Positions 7,977-17,193 of a stretch of DNA of 40,662 bases are shown here, one piece after another. This stretch comes from Actinoplanes palleronii (GTDB lineage: Bacteria > Actinomycetota > Actinomycetes > Mycobacteriales > Micromonosporaceae), in assembly GCF_016862315.1 (NCBI RefSeq), contig NZ_BOMS01000173.1:1-40662 (forward strand), read 5' to 3'. The notes below the pieces were generated by a model. It was not told where the DNA came from. It saw nothing but the letters and a program-made list of their open reading frames with translations, and did not search any database. The position numbers were made by a program, and so were the translations under genes. Numbering within the stretch: the stretch's first letter is position 1; every line of letters begins with the position of its first letter.

Positions 7977-8033
7977 GCCGCAAGCATCAAGCACCGGCGG
8001 TGAGCATGCCGCAAGCATCGAGCACCGGCGGTG
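7977..8033. repeat. 31-bp tandem duplication with a palindromic core
   Basis: Two copies of a 26-nt sequence (7977-8002 and 8008-8033), with one difference, repeat with a 31-nt period. Each ends in CACCGGCGGTG, an 11-bp palindrome. Because 31 is not a multiple of three, the duplication shifts frame, so this stretch is probably not coding. Confidence 0.65.
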
Positions 8034-8040
8034 CGAAAGC

Positions 8041-8077
8041 GTGAGGGGCCGCGACCCATCGGGTCGCGGCCCCTCAC
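8041..8077. terminator. Terminator of the IS110-like protein operon
   Basis: A 17-bp perfect stem (GTGAGGGGCCGCGACCC at 8041-8057, complement at 8061-8077) with a tight loop. It lies 12 nt beyond the stop of the minus-strand gene that ends at 8090. There is no T-run. Confidence 0.75.
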
Positions 8078-8089
8078 CACAGCTGGAAC

Positions 8090-10426
8090 TCAGCGGCCGT
8101 TCGTGTTCCCGGCCCCGTTGCGGTACTCGTCGGCCGGCTGACCGTCGCGGGTGAAGTCCCACCCGCCGGCCGCCTCGCGACCCGGGCGACCGCCCATCGC
8201 GAACCCGCCGATCTCCTGACCGCGCCGCCAGCCCCGGAAATACCCGGTGGTGTGCGCCGCGATCGAGGCCGCGTCCCGGACGATCCGCAGCGGCCGCTCC
8301 TCGCGCAGCGGTGAGCCCGGCACCAGGTTGGCCTGCGGCACCCGCTTCGGCAGGCCGGCCGAGGTTTCCGCGGCGACGGCCGGGGTGGCCGCCTTCTCCG
8401 CGGCACGCCAGCCGCTGTCGTTCGGGTTGGCCCAGTCCCGGATGCCCTCGCCGGTCTCGGTGGTCGGGCCGGTGAACCAGGCGGACCTGGCCGCCGCGAA
8501 GATCAGCAGGTCACCGTCGCTGCCGTCGGCCGCGACCGGGGGTGCGGCGCTGCGGTCCAGCGCGGTCACCCGCGGCGGCAGGCTGTCGGCGCCGCGACCG
8601 CCACCGTCGACCACGCGCAGCGACGGCGGCTCACCGAGCTGGTCGAGGCCGGGCAGCTTCGCCCGTCCGCCGTTGAGCTGCGGTTCCACCAGGCGCAGTG
8701 CCGGCGGCTCCTTCGGCATGTCCTGCCACGGCGGCCTGATCCGGCCGTCCGGGCCGGGCAGCCCGGCCGAGGCGGCGGGCCGCTCCGGCAGGGTGGCCTC
8801 GTCGCCGCCGGAGTTCAGCAGCGGCCAGTTGGCCCGCGATCCCGGTTCCGGCGTCTCCTGGGCGGGACGCTGGGCCGGCATCGGCATCGGCAGGCTGAAA
8901 TCGGTCGGTCCGGTGGGCGTGCCGTTCGTCGCCGCGGGCGGCGGCGGGGTGGCACGGGCCGGCCGGGCCGGGATGACCGTGCGTTGCCGCTCGGCCCTTG
9001 CCCGGTTGAGCTCGGCGTTGGCGAGCGTGGGCCGGAACGGCTCGCCCGCGTCCGCCGGGCTGCCCAACCCGCCGGCCGGCGAGATCGGGGTCCGGCCACC
9101 GGGGGAGATCGGATTCCGGGCGGCCGGGGAGATCGGGCTGCGGGCAGCGGGCGAGATCGGGCTCCGGGCGGCCGGCGACGCCGGTGCGGACGGAATCCGG
9201 CTGCCCGGCAACGGCCGGCTGCCCGGCAACGGCCGGGTGCCCGGGGTGATCGGGGTCATCCCCGGCGGGGGCGGCGGCACGGACACCGGCCGGTTGCCCG
9301 GCGAGGTGGTCCGCATCGGCAACCCGTTGGCCGCGGCCGGCGCCACCGGCGGCGGCATGATCGGGTCCGGGGCGGCCGGGGGAGCGTTCATCGGCCGCGG
9401 GGTGGCCGGTCCGTTGCCGGCCACCGAGGGTTCGGGGCGGTTCCGGCGGCCGAACCGCGACGCCAGGTCGGTGCTGGGCGTGCTCGGCAGGGCAGCCGGT
9501 TCGACGGCCCGGCGGGAGGAGCGGCGCCCGACGTTCGACTCGGTGGCCGGGCTGGAGGCCCGGGCGGTGAGCGTGCCGACCAGGGCGGCGCACGCCGCGT
9601 CGCAGGTGCGGATCGCGGCGATGGCCTGGCGGACCGTCTCGGCGGCGGCCGGCGCCAGTGACTTGTTGATCCCGCCCCGGCGCGGGGACTCGCTGATCGC
9701 CACCTGCAGTGCGGTGACGGCGGAGATCACCTGGTCCTCGGTGCCGGCTCCGGTGCGAGCGAGGGTGTGCGCGACGTCCTGCGCGGCCTGCGCCGGGTCG
9801 CCGCCGCGGCCGGTCAGCCGGCCCGGCTCGGGAACCGCCTCGAGCACGGCCATGGCGAGCGGGTGCGACGGATCCGGGTACGCCCGCAGGGCGGCCGGGT
9901 ACAGCTCGCGGAGCACCTCGCGGAGCGCGACCGAGGCCGCGTTCCGCCCGACCAGCATGGCCACGTGCGCGGCCAGGATCGGCTTGTAGCTGACCAGCTC
10001 ACGCGGCGCGGGCAGGGTGACCGCGGCGATCGCGCCGGCCTGGAGAGCACGGGCCAGCCCGACCGCGCGGCGTGCCGCGGCCGGGGCGGCCATCTCCTCC
10101 GGGGAGTCGTCGTCCGAGAAGCGCTCGGCGAAATCGTCCGCGTCGTCGTCATCGATCACGACGAGCGGCCGGCCGGCGGCGGTGAGCAGCGAGGTGACGA
10201 CGTGGTCGTCACTGTCCGCGGCGACCGCCGCGTCGCTGAATCCGGTCGTGCGTTCCACGAGCAGCGTTCCCAGCAGGGCGTACCCGCTCGGGTCGTCGCT
10301 GATCTCGTGGACGCCGAGCAACCGGCCTGCGTCATCCACCACGGCGATGGTCAGGGGCGCGGCCGAAGCCGTACGCACCCCGTCATCAGCCGACGCCAGA
10401 CCGCAGTACACGCGCACGAGCGCCAC
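8090..10426 (-). CDS. Large protein with an IS110-transposase-like N-terminus and a CvnA-like C-terminal tail
   Basis: A 778-aa protein of unknown role. Residues 1 to about 200 resemble the DEDD N-terminal domain of IS110-family transposases by eye: an early IAVVDDAGRLLGVHEI strand-turn-strand, and a later helix pair like LREVLRELYPAALRAYPDPSH. The acidic catalytic residues are not cleanly conserved, the C-terminal transposase_20 domain with its serine is absent, and no terminal inverted repeats flank the gene. A Pro/Ala-rich disordered region (about 270-600) has repeats of SPAARSPI type (near nt 9090-9180). Residues about 640-750 carry SAWFT, SGWRAAEKA, AGLPKRVPQANLVPG and YFRGWRRG, matching the end of CvnA island for island. 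The start GTG 10426 has GGAGGAGG 6-8 nt upstream; an upstream GTG at 10495 would overlap the preceding gene. Its tail suggests it works with the conservon (inference). Confidence 0.7.
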   Translation of the reverse strand: MALVRVYCGLASADDGVRTASAAPLTIAVVDDAGRLLGVHEISDDPSGYALLGTLLVERTTGFSDAAVAADSDDHVVTSLLTAAGRPLVVIDDDDADDFAERFSDDDSPEEMAAPAAARRAVGLARALQAGAIAAVTLPAPRELVSYKPILAAHVAMLVGRNAASVALREVLRELYPAALRAYPDPSHPLAMAVLEAVPEPGRLTGRGGDPAQAAQDVAHTLARTGAGTEDQVISAVTALQVAISESPRRGGINKSLAPAAAETVRQAIAAIRTCDAACAALVGTLTARASSPATESNVGRRSSRRAVEPAALPSTPSTDLASRFGRRNRPEPSVAGNGPATPRPMNAPPAAPDPIMPPPVAPAAANGLPMRTTSPGNRPVSVPPPPPGMTPITPGTRPLPGSRPLPGSRIPSAPASPAARSPISPAARSPISPAARNPISPGGRTPISPAGGLGSPADAGEPFRPTLANAELNRARAERQRTVIPARPARATPPPPAATNGTPTGPTDFSLPMPMPAQRPAQETPEPGSRANWPLLNSGGDEATLPERPAASAGLPGPDGRIRPPWQDMPKEPPALRLVEPQLNGGRAKLPGLDQLGEPPSLRVVDGGGRGADSLPPRVTALDRSAAPPVAADGSDGDLLIFAAARSAWFTGPTTETGEGIRDWANPNDSGWRAAEKAATPAVAAETSAGLPKRVPQANLVPGSPLREERPLRIVRDAASIAAHTTGYFRGWRRGQEIGGFAMGGRPGREAAGGWDFTRDGQPADEYRNGAGNTNGR
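9091..9243 (-). repeat. In-frame Pro/Ser/Ala repeats
   Basis: Degenerate units encoding SPAARSPI and neighbouring copies of PGSRPLPGSR are repeated in the disordered middle of the IS110-like protein. Unit lengths are multiples of three nucleotides, so the frame is kept. Confidence 0.6.
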
Positions 10427-10487
10427 GGCGTCCTCCTCCCCGGGACTGCTTCTCTGTGGCCAAGGACTGATTTTCCCTGGTAATCGG

Positions 10488-11405
10488 TCAGTCACGCCAG
10501 TCCACAGCGGCGGAGATCTTGCTGATCACCGAGCGCCAGCCGAGACTTGCCTGCTGTGCACCGATCTTCTTCAGCCGCCGACGGCCGAAGAAACCACCCA
10601 TACCACCGTTTTCCGCGGCACGGAGGGAATCGTCGAGGTCATCGAGCGGGGAACCGGGCGACAGTGCCAGGATCACCGGCTTCAGCCGGAGTGCGTACCC
10701 GAGGTCCCGGGCCACCTCTCCGGCGGCGATGAGCAGCGGCAGATCCCACGTGTCGTGACCGCCGCGCAGGTTCTCCACCACGAGGTCGAGCTCGTAGCGT
10801 TCCTCCGGCAGCGGGTCGATGTCGCTCGACTCTACCCGCTCCGCCAGGTCACCCCAGGTGTCCAATTGTGCGAGATCGTGCGGAGCACCCGAACGAATGA
10901 AGGACACCAGCGCTTCGGCGTTCTTGAAGGCGAGCAACCGGCCCTTGTGGCTGAGGAACATGGGCACTACTTCGTCGTCCGGCTGGGCGTTCGCGTCCTC
11001 CGGCTCGTCCTCGAAGTCGGCCGGATCGGGTTCGCCGTCCGCCGGCTTCTCGCCATCGGCCTTGCCGGTGGACGTGTCGCCGGCCTTGTCATCGGTCTTG
11101 TCGTCCTCGGCGAGCAGCGCCTGGAACTCCTCGTCGACGATGACTTCTTCCTCGTCGTCGTCCTGGACGACGGCGGCCCGCTTGCGCGCCTCGAACGGGT
11201 CGTCCTCGTCGACCTCGATCTCGGTCGGGGTCAGCTCGGCGACTGTCCGGTATGCCCGGAGGGTCAGCCCCACGCCGCCCGGGAGTGCGATCTCCACCGG
11301 CTCGACACGGGCCTGCTCCCAGAGCTCACGCCCGTTGAGTCCTTCCGGCGAGGACTGCTCGGCCACCGGCGCGGACGCCTCGGGCTCGTCGGACTGGCTG
11401 GTCAC
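10488..11405 (-). CDS. Highly acidic conserved hypothetical protein
   Basis: A 305-aa cytoplasmic protein that I cannot assign to a named family. It has a disordered N-terminus, a short ordered block (LNGRELWEQARVEPVEIALPGGVGLTLRAYR), a long Asp/Glu-rich low-complexity segment (about 75-150), then an ordered domain from about 150 (VVPMFLSHKGRLLAFKNAEA onward). It ends in a basic tip with FFGRRRLKKIG and VDWRD. The GTG at 11405 has GGAGGT 5 nt upstream. It is the first gene of a two-gene operon with the IS110-like protein (61-bp gap). A dyad and a TAGGGT box lie just upstream. The acidic middle followed by a basic end may mediate protein or nucleic-acid contacts (inference). Confidence 0.75.
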   Translation of the reverse strand: MTSQSDEPEASAPVAEQSSPEGLNGRELWEQARVEPVEIALPGGVGLTLRAYRTVAELTPTEIEVDEDDPFEARKRAAVVQDDDEEEVIVDEEFQALLAEDDKTDDKAGDTSTGKADGEKPADGEPDPADFEDEPEDANAQPDDEVVPMFLSHKGRLLAFKNAEALVSFIRSGAPHDLAQLDTWGDLAERVESSDIDPLPEERYELDLVVENLRGGHDTWDLPLLIAAGEVARDLGYALRLKPVILALSPGSPLDDLDDSLRAAENGGMGGFFGRRRLKKIGAQQASLGWRSVISKISAAVDWRD

Positions 11406-11458
11406 GGTTGACCTCCGGGTTGATCTGAGGTGGGACGGACGGGTGACTACGGGCACAT

Positions 11459-11487
11459 ACCCTAGTCCGCAACGCTGTGTGACAGCG
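11459..11487 (-). promoter_or_regulatory. Promoter and overlapping dyad for the acidic-protein operon
   Basis: On the minus strand, TAGGGT (plus 11459-11464) fits the actinobacterial -10 pattern TAnnnT and lies about 54 nt before the GTG at 11405. Eight nt upstream of it is a 15-bp dyad CGCTGT-GTG-ACAGCG (11473-11487), where a -35 element would be expected. The dyad is a candidate operator. Confidence 0.4.
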
Positions 11488-11529
11488 GCCCCGTCCCCTC
11501 CACTTCCTCCGCGCGTCGGTGATAAACCC

Positions 11530-12367
11530 TCAATAACCCTTCGGGTGCCAGACGGTCTTCGTCTCCAGCAGCGCCGTCATCGGCTTCAGCCCCGGGTCGG
11601 CGGACAGGTCGATCCCACCGTCCGGCGGGCGGATCACCCGCTTCAGCGTGCCGGCCGCGGCCCGTTCCAGCTCGGCCGCCAGCTCGGCGTGCTCCACCCC
11701 GGTCAGGTCCAGAGCGTTCACGTCGGCGTGCGCGGCCAGCCAGGGCGCGGTCTCGGCGTACCGGCCGGTGAGGATGTTCACCACGCCGCCCGGCACGTCC
11801 GAGGTGGCCAGCACCTCGGCCAGGGTGATCGCGATCTGCGGGTCGGCGGCCAGCACCACCGTGGTGTTGCCGGTGACCACCGCCGGGGCGATCACGCTGA
11901 CCAGGCCGAGCAGGCCGGCCGGGGCGACCACCGCGACCACGCCGGTCGGCTCGGGCGCGGAGATGTTGAAGAACGGCCCGGCGACCGGGTTGGCCCCGCC
12001 GGCCACCTGGGCGATCTTGTCGGACCAGCCCGCGTACCAGACCCAGCGGTCGACCGCGGCGTCCAGCTCGCCGGCCGGGACGCCGAGCGCGGTGAACTCG
12101 GCGCGCCGGGCCTCCACCATCTCGGCCACCCGGTACAGCACCTGGCCACGGTTGTACGCGGTGGCGCCGGCCCAGCCGGACTGCGCCGCCCGGGCCGCGA
12201 CCACCGCGTCCCGGGCGTCCTTGCGCGAGGCGAGGGCCACGTTGTCGCCGTCCACCAGGTAGGTCCGTCCTGATTCGCTGCGCGGGAACTTGCCGCCGAT
12301 GTAGAGCTTGTAGGTCTTCCGTACGGTAAGCCGCGCGTTCTCCGCGACGGCGACCGCCTTCGATGAC

Positions 12368-12375
<8 letters not shown>
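11530..12375 (-). CDS. Shortened aldehyde dehydrogenase-like protein lacking the catalytic residues
   Basis: A 281-aa protein that aligns with the N-terminal, coenzyme-binding part of aldehyde dehydrogenases (YIGGKF; EPTGVVAVVAPAGLLG; GNTTVVLAADPQ; VPGGVVNILTGR; DVNALDLTG). It stops before the catalytic domain. It contains no cysteine at all, the catalytic Asn of the usual PWNFP motif is replaced (APAGL), and there is no LELGGK glutamate. ALDHs are normally 450-500 aa, so this cannot be an ordinary dehydrogenase. The frame is intact and has normal codon bias, so it is not obviously a pseudogene. The start is TTG 12375: GGAGG lies 6 nt upstream, within the end of the preceding ALDH gene, and the two genes overlap by 8 nt. 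It may be a non-catalytic partner subunit of the upstream ALDH (inference). Confidence 0.8.
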
Positions 12376-13792
<1,417 letters not shown>

Positions 13793-13799
13793 GGGTCCC

Positions 13800-14729
13800 T
13801 CAGTCCAGGGTGAAGTAGTCGGGACCGGAGTAGTGGCCGGTGGTGAGCTTGGTGCGCTGCATCAGCAGGTCGTTGAGCAGCGAGGAGGCGCCGAACCGGA
13901 ACCAGGCCGGGTCCAGCCAGTCGTCGCCGGCCGTCTCGTTGATCAGCACCAGGTACTTGATGGCGTCCTTGGTGTTCTTGATCCCGCCGGCCGGTTTCAC
14001 GCCGATCTGCCGGCCGTGCCGCTCCCGGAAGTCGCGCACCGCCTCCAGCATCACCAGCGTGATCGGCAGCGTCGCGTTCACCGCGACCTTGCCGGTGGAC
14101 GTCTTGATGAAGTCGGCGCCGGCCAGCATCGCCAGCCAGGAGGCGCGCCGGACGTTGTCGTACGTCGCGAGCTCGCCGGTCTCCAGGATCACCTTGAGAT
14201 GGGCACTCCCGCACGCCTGTTTGACCGCGACGATCTCCTCGAAGACCCGGGTGTAGTCGCCGGCCAGGAACGCGCCGCGGCTGATCACCATGTCGATCTC
14301 GTCGGCCCCGGCCTCCACCGCCGCCCGGGTGTCGGCCAGCCGCACCTCGAGCGGCGCCTGGCCGGACGGGAACGCGGTGGCGACGCTGGCCAGGTGTACG
14401 CCGGAGCCGGCCAGCGCGGCGTGGGCCACGCCGGCCATCGCCGGATAGACGCAGATCGCGGCGACCGGGGGACAGCTCGGATCGCCGGGATCGGGATGCC
14501 GGCCCTTGGCGCACAGTGCGCGCACCTTGCCGGGTGTGTCGGCGCCTTCCAGGGTGGTCAGATCGACCATCCGGATCGCCAGATCGATGGCCTTGGCCTT
14601 GCTTCCGGCCTTCACCGATCGGGTGCCGAGCGCGGCAGCTCTCGCCTCGACACCCACCTTGTCGACCCCGGGGAGGCCGTGCAAGAACGAGCGGAGGTCG
14701 GACAGCCCGATGGGCGCTGTCACAGTCAT
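13800..14729 (-). CDS. deoC: Deoxyribose-phosphate aldolase
   Basis: Class I aldolase splitting 2-deoxyribose-5-phosphate into acetaldehyde and glyceraldehyde-3-phosphate. It has 309 aa, longer than the E. coli enzyme (259), as in the longer DeoC subgroup. The Schiff-base lysine is K209 in FIKTSTG, and the proton-relay lysine lies in GVKPAGGI. EIDMVISRGAFL and the ICVYPAM segment are also typical. The ATG at 14729 lacks a Shine-Dalgarno but has TAGAAT at leaderless spacing. It heads the deoC-ALDH-ALDH-like operon and is divergent from upp. Confidence 0.95.
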   Translation of the reverse strand: MTVTAPIGLSDLRSFLHGLPGVDKVGVEARAAALGTRSVKAGSKAKAIDLAIRMVDLTTLEGADTPGKVRALCAKGRHPDPGDPSCPPVAAICVYPAMAGVAHAALAGSGVHLASVATAFPSGQAPLEVRLADTRAAVEAGADEIDMVISRGAFLAGDYTRVFEEIVAVKQACGSAHLKVILETGELATYDNVRRASWLAMLAGADFIKTSTGKVAVNATLPITLVMLEAVRDFRERHGRQIGVKPAGGIKNTKDAIKYLVLINETAGDDWLDPAWFRFGASSLLNDLLMQRTKLTTGHYSGPDYFTLD

Positions 14730-14736
14730 GAAAACG

Positions 14737-14742
14737 ATTCTA
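14737..14742 (-). promoter_or_regulatory. -10 box of a probable leaderless promoter for deoC
   Basis: Minus-strand TAGAAT lies 7 nt before the deoC ATG at 14729, with no ribosome site between. It matches TAnnnT well. No clear -35 is seen. It faces away from the upp promoter 35 bp to the right. Confidence 0.6.
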
Positions 14743-14776
14743 TGCGACCCCAGGACAGTTGATCTTGAATGAACGG

Positions 14777-14782
14777 TAGGTT
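14777..14782 (+). promoter_or_regulatory. -10 box of a probable leaderless promoter for upp
   Basis: TAGGTT lies 7 nt before the GTG at 14790. This placement argues that the ATG at 14769, which falls upstream of this box, is not the start. Confidence 0.5.
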
Positions 14783-14789
14783 GAGCCCC

Positions 14790-15422
14790 GTGGACGTCCT
14801 AGTCGTAGATCACCCGTTGGCGCAGACCCGGCTCACCGCGATGCGCCGGACCGAGACCGAGTCCGGTGTCTTCCGCGCCTCCCTGCACGAGCTCACCACG
14901 ATGGTGGTCTATGAGGCGGCCCGGCTCTTCGCGGTCGAGAAGTTCCCGATCCAGACCCCCGTCGCGCAGACCGAGGGCACCCGGCTGGCCAACCCGCCGC
15001 TGATCGTGCCGGTGCTGCGGGCCGGGCTGGGCATGGCCGACGCCGCGCTCGGCCTGCTGCCCGAGTCGTCGATGGGCTTCGTCGGGCTGGCCCGCGACGA
15101 GGTGACCCATGAGCCCCGGGCGTACATGGAGTCGCTCCCGGCCGACCTTGCCGGTCAGCCGGTGCTGGTCCTCGACCCGATGCTGGCCACCGGCGGCTCG
15201 CTGATCCACTGCTGCGAGCTGCTCGCCGACCGCGGCTGCACCGACATCATCATCTGCTGCGTGCTGGCCGCCCCGGAGGGCGTGCAGCGGCTGAAGGACT
15301 CCGGCCTGCCGGTGCGCCTGATCACCGCGTCGATCGACGAGGGGCTCAACGAGAAGGCGTACATCGTCCCGGGTCTCGGCGACGCCGGCGACCGCCAGTT
15401 CGGCGGCATGCGCCGCTTCTGA
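14790..15422 (+). CDS. upp: Uracil phosphoribosyltransferase
   Basis: Forms UMP from uracil and PRPP (pyrimidine salvage, cytosol). It has 210 aa, the usual length (208-210). The PRPP-binding loop DPMLATGGS and the uracil-binding C-terminus YIVPGLGDAGDRQFG are present, as is the early VPVLRAGLGM. GTG 14790 is preferred over ATG 14769: the encoded start VDVLVVDHPLAQTRL aligns with the family N-terminus, and a -10 box sits 7 nt upstream. It converges with the NUDIX gene across a shared hairpin. Confidence 0.95.
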   Translation: MDVLVVDHPLAQTRLTAMRRTETESGVFRASLHELTTMVVYEAARLFAVEKFPIQTPVAQTEGTRLANPPLIVPVLRAGLGMADAALGLLPESSMGFVGLARDEVTHEPRAYMESLPADLAGQPVLVLDPMLATGGSLIHCCELLADRGCTDIIICCVLAAPEGVQRLKDSGLPVRLITASIDEGLNEKAYIVPGLGDAGDRQFGGMRRF

Positions 15423-15441
15423 CCGCGGTCCTCCTCCAGGC

Positions 15442-15463
15442 GCGCCCGGCGCAGGCCGGGCGC
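15442..15463. terminator. Hairpin between upp and the NUDIX gene
   Basis: A perfect 9-bp stem GCGCCCGGC/GCCGGGCGC with loop GCAG, located 20 nt after the upp stop and 18 nt from the stop of the opposing gene. It is probably a bidirectional terminator. Confidence 0.65.
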
Positions 15464-15480
15464 ACCCCGCAAAATCACCT

Positions 15481-15966
15481 TCAGCTGGTGTACGACCAGG
15501 ACTGCGCCTTGCCGTCCCGGAACGGCATCACCCCGTGGAACACCGTGGGGGAGTCGGCGAAGACCAGCGGCAGGAAGTGCCGGTCCGACTCCCACATCGG
15601 CAGTGTCCCGCCGAGCAGATCGGCCCGCTCCACCCAGTGCAGCGACCCCTCGTCGTTGCCGGTCTTCGGTGTCCCCGTCCAGGTGGGGATCCGGAAGATG
15701 AATCCGAACCAGTTCTCCCCGCCGCGGCCGAATCCCGGCCAGGAGATGGTCCCGGCGAAATCGAGCGGCCCGCACTCCAGTCCGGACTCCTCGGCGATCT
15801 CCCGGCGCATCCCGGACGACACGTCCTCGTCCGGTTCGAGTTTTCCGCCGAGCCCGTTGTAGTAGCCGAAGTGAATGTCATCCGGCCGGGTGTCCCGGCG
15901 GATCATCAATACCCGCGCGGAATCGGGTGACATGACATATCCGAGCGTGGCGAGTACGGCCCGCAT
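15481..15966 (-). CDS. NUDIX hydrolase, MutT/MTH1-like
   Basis: A 161-aa NUDIX protein. The box runs from residue 41 to 63, G-x5-E-x7-REI-x-EE-x-G, complete with the metal-binding glutamates. The flanks (MIRRDTRPDDIHFGYYNGLGG before, GTISWPGFG after) resemble 8-oxo-dGTP diphosphatase/MutX-type enzymes, so nucleotide-pool cleaning is the best guess; substrate prediction for NUDIX proteins is unreliable. The ATG at 15966 has AGGAGA 6 nt upstream. It is divergent from the sugar aminotransferase gene. Confidence 0.85.
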   Translation of the reverse strand: MRAVLATLGYVMSPDSARVLMIRRDTRPDDIHFGYYNGLGGKLEPDEDVSSGMRREIAEESGLECGPLDFAGTISWPGFGRGGENWFGFIFRIPTWTGTPKTGNDEGSLHWVERADLLGGTLPMWESDRHFLPLVFADSPTVFHGVMPFRDGKAQSWSYTS

Positions 15967-16107
15967 GCGCGTCTCCTGTCGACGTCGAAATGGACGCCGC
16001 GCAGGGTAATCGGAAAGTCCCGTTTCGTGGGGTAATGTGAGCCGCGCCACCCGAAGGTAACGGTAGGTGGTCGCCCTGTCACTGACGCTTTCTGTAGAGG
16101 AATGGCT

Positions 16108-17193
16108 ATGGCAGCCACCATCCCCCCGGCCCATCCGGTGATCGGCGCGGACGAGATCGCCGCCGCGGTCCGGGTGCTCAGCAGCGGCCTGGTCGTGCAG
16201 GGCCCGGAAGTCGCCGCGTTCGAGGACGAGTTCTCCGCCCTGGTGGCCGGCCGGCACTGTGTCGCGGTCAACTCGGGCACCTCCGCGCTGCAGCTGACCC
16301 TGCTGGCACTCGGCCTGAAGCCCGGCGACGAGGTGATCGTGCCGTCGTTCTCGTTCGCCGCGACCGCCAACGCGGTCCGGCTGGCCGGTGGCACGCCGGT
16401 CTTCGCCGACATCGAACCCGGCTCGTTCTGCCTCGACCCGGACGCGGTGGCCGCGGCGATCACGCCGCGCACGGTCGCGGTCATGCCGGTGCACCTGTAC
16501 GGCCACCCGGCCGCGATGGACCGGCTCATGCCGCTGGCCACCCGGCACGGCCTGGCCGTGGTGGAGGACGCCGCCCAGGCGCACGCCGCCGCGCTGCACG
16601 GCACCCCGGTCGGCGCGTTCGGGGTGGCCGGCTGCTTCAGCTTCTACCCGACGAAGAACATGCACGCCCTCGAAGGCGGGATGATCACCACTGCCGACCC
16701 GGAGTTCGCCCGGCAGCTGCGCCTGCTGCGCAACCAGGGGATGGAGCAGCGCTACCAGAACGAGATCGTCGGCGCGAACATGCGGCTCACCGACGTGGCC
16801 GCGGCGATCGGGCGGGTGCAGCTGGCCAAGCTCGGCGGGTGGACCGGGCAGCGCCGGGCGAACGCGGCCCACTTCGACGCGCACCTGACCGGGGTGCGGC
16901 TGCCGCCGGTCGCGGACGGCGCGCGGCACGTCTACCACCAGTACACCGTGCGGGTGGAGGGGAACCGGGAGGCGTTCCAGGCGGCGCTGACCGACCAGGG
17001 GGTGGGCAACGCGGTGTACTACCCGACGCCGATCCACCGGCTGCGCCCGTTCGCACAGGACCGCGGCGTCCACCTGCCGGAGACCGACCGGGCCGCCGCC
17101 GAGGTGGTGTCGCTGCCGGTCTACCCGACGCTGACCGCCGCCGAGCTGGACCGGATCGTCGAGGCGGTACAGGCGGCCGTGGTGCCGGCATGA
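16108..17193 (+). CDS. DegT/DnrJ/EryC1/StrS sugar aminotransferase
   Basis: A 361-aa PLP-dependent aminotransferase acting on a nucleotide-linked keto sugar. The PLP lysine is K183 in SFYPTKNMHALEGG. Also seen are NSGTSALQLTL, the PSFSFAATANAV loop, VVEDAAQAHAA and RNQGMEQRYQNEIVGANMRLTD, all typical. Of two close ATGs (16102, 16108), the second has AGAGG 7 nt upstream. It overlaps the next gene, a Gfo/Idh/MocA oxidoreductase, by ATGA. That pairing is the one found for WbpE/WbpB, which install a 3-amino group on UDP-GlcNAcA. It opens the glycopolymer cluster. Confidence 0.9.
   Translation: MAATIPPAHPVIGADEIAAAVRVLSSGLVVQGPEVAAFEDEFSALVAGRHCVAVNSGTSALQLTLLALGLKPGDEVIVPSFSFAATANAVRLAGGTPVFADIEPGSFCLDPDAVAAAITPRTVAVMPVHLYGHPAAMDRLMPLATRHGLAVVEDAAQAHAAALHGTPVGAFGVAGCFSFYPTKNMHALEGGMITTADPEFARQLRLLRNQGMEQRYQNEIVGANMRLTDVAAAIGRVQLAKLGGWTGQRRANAAHFDAHLTGVRLPPVADGARHVYHQYTVRVEGNREAFQAALTDQGVGNAVYYPTPIHRLRPFAQDRGVHLPETDRAAAEVVSLPVYPTLTAAELDRIVEAVQAAVVPA

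Noticed and set aside
8247..9989. 580-aa plus-strand frame over the IS110-like gene
   Set aside because: A shadow of a biased reading frame; the minus strand has the ribosome site, terminator and recognisable blocks.
8090..10426. Active insertion sequence
   Set aside because: No terminal inverted or direct repeats, no target duplication and no complete transposase; it lies within an ordinary operon.
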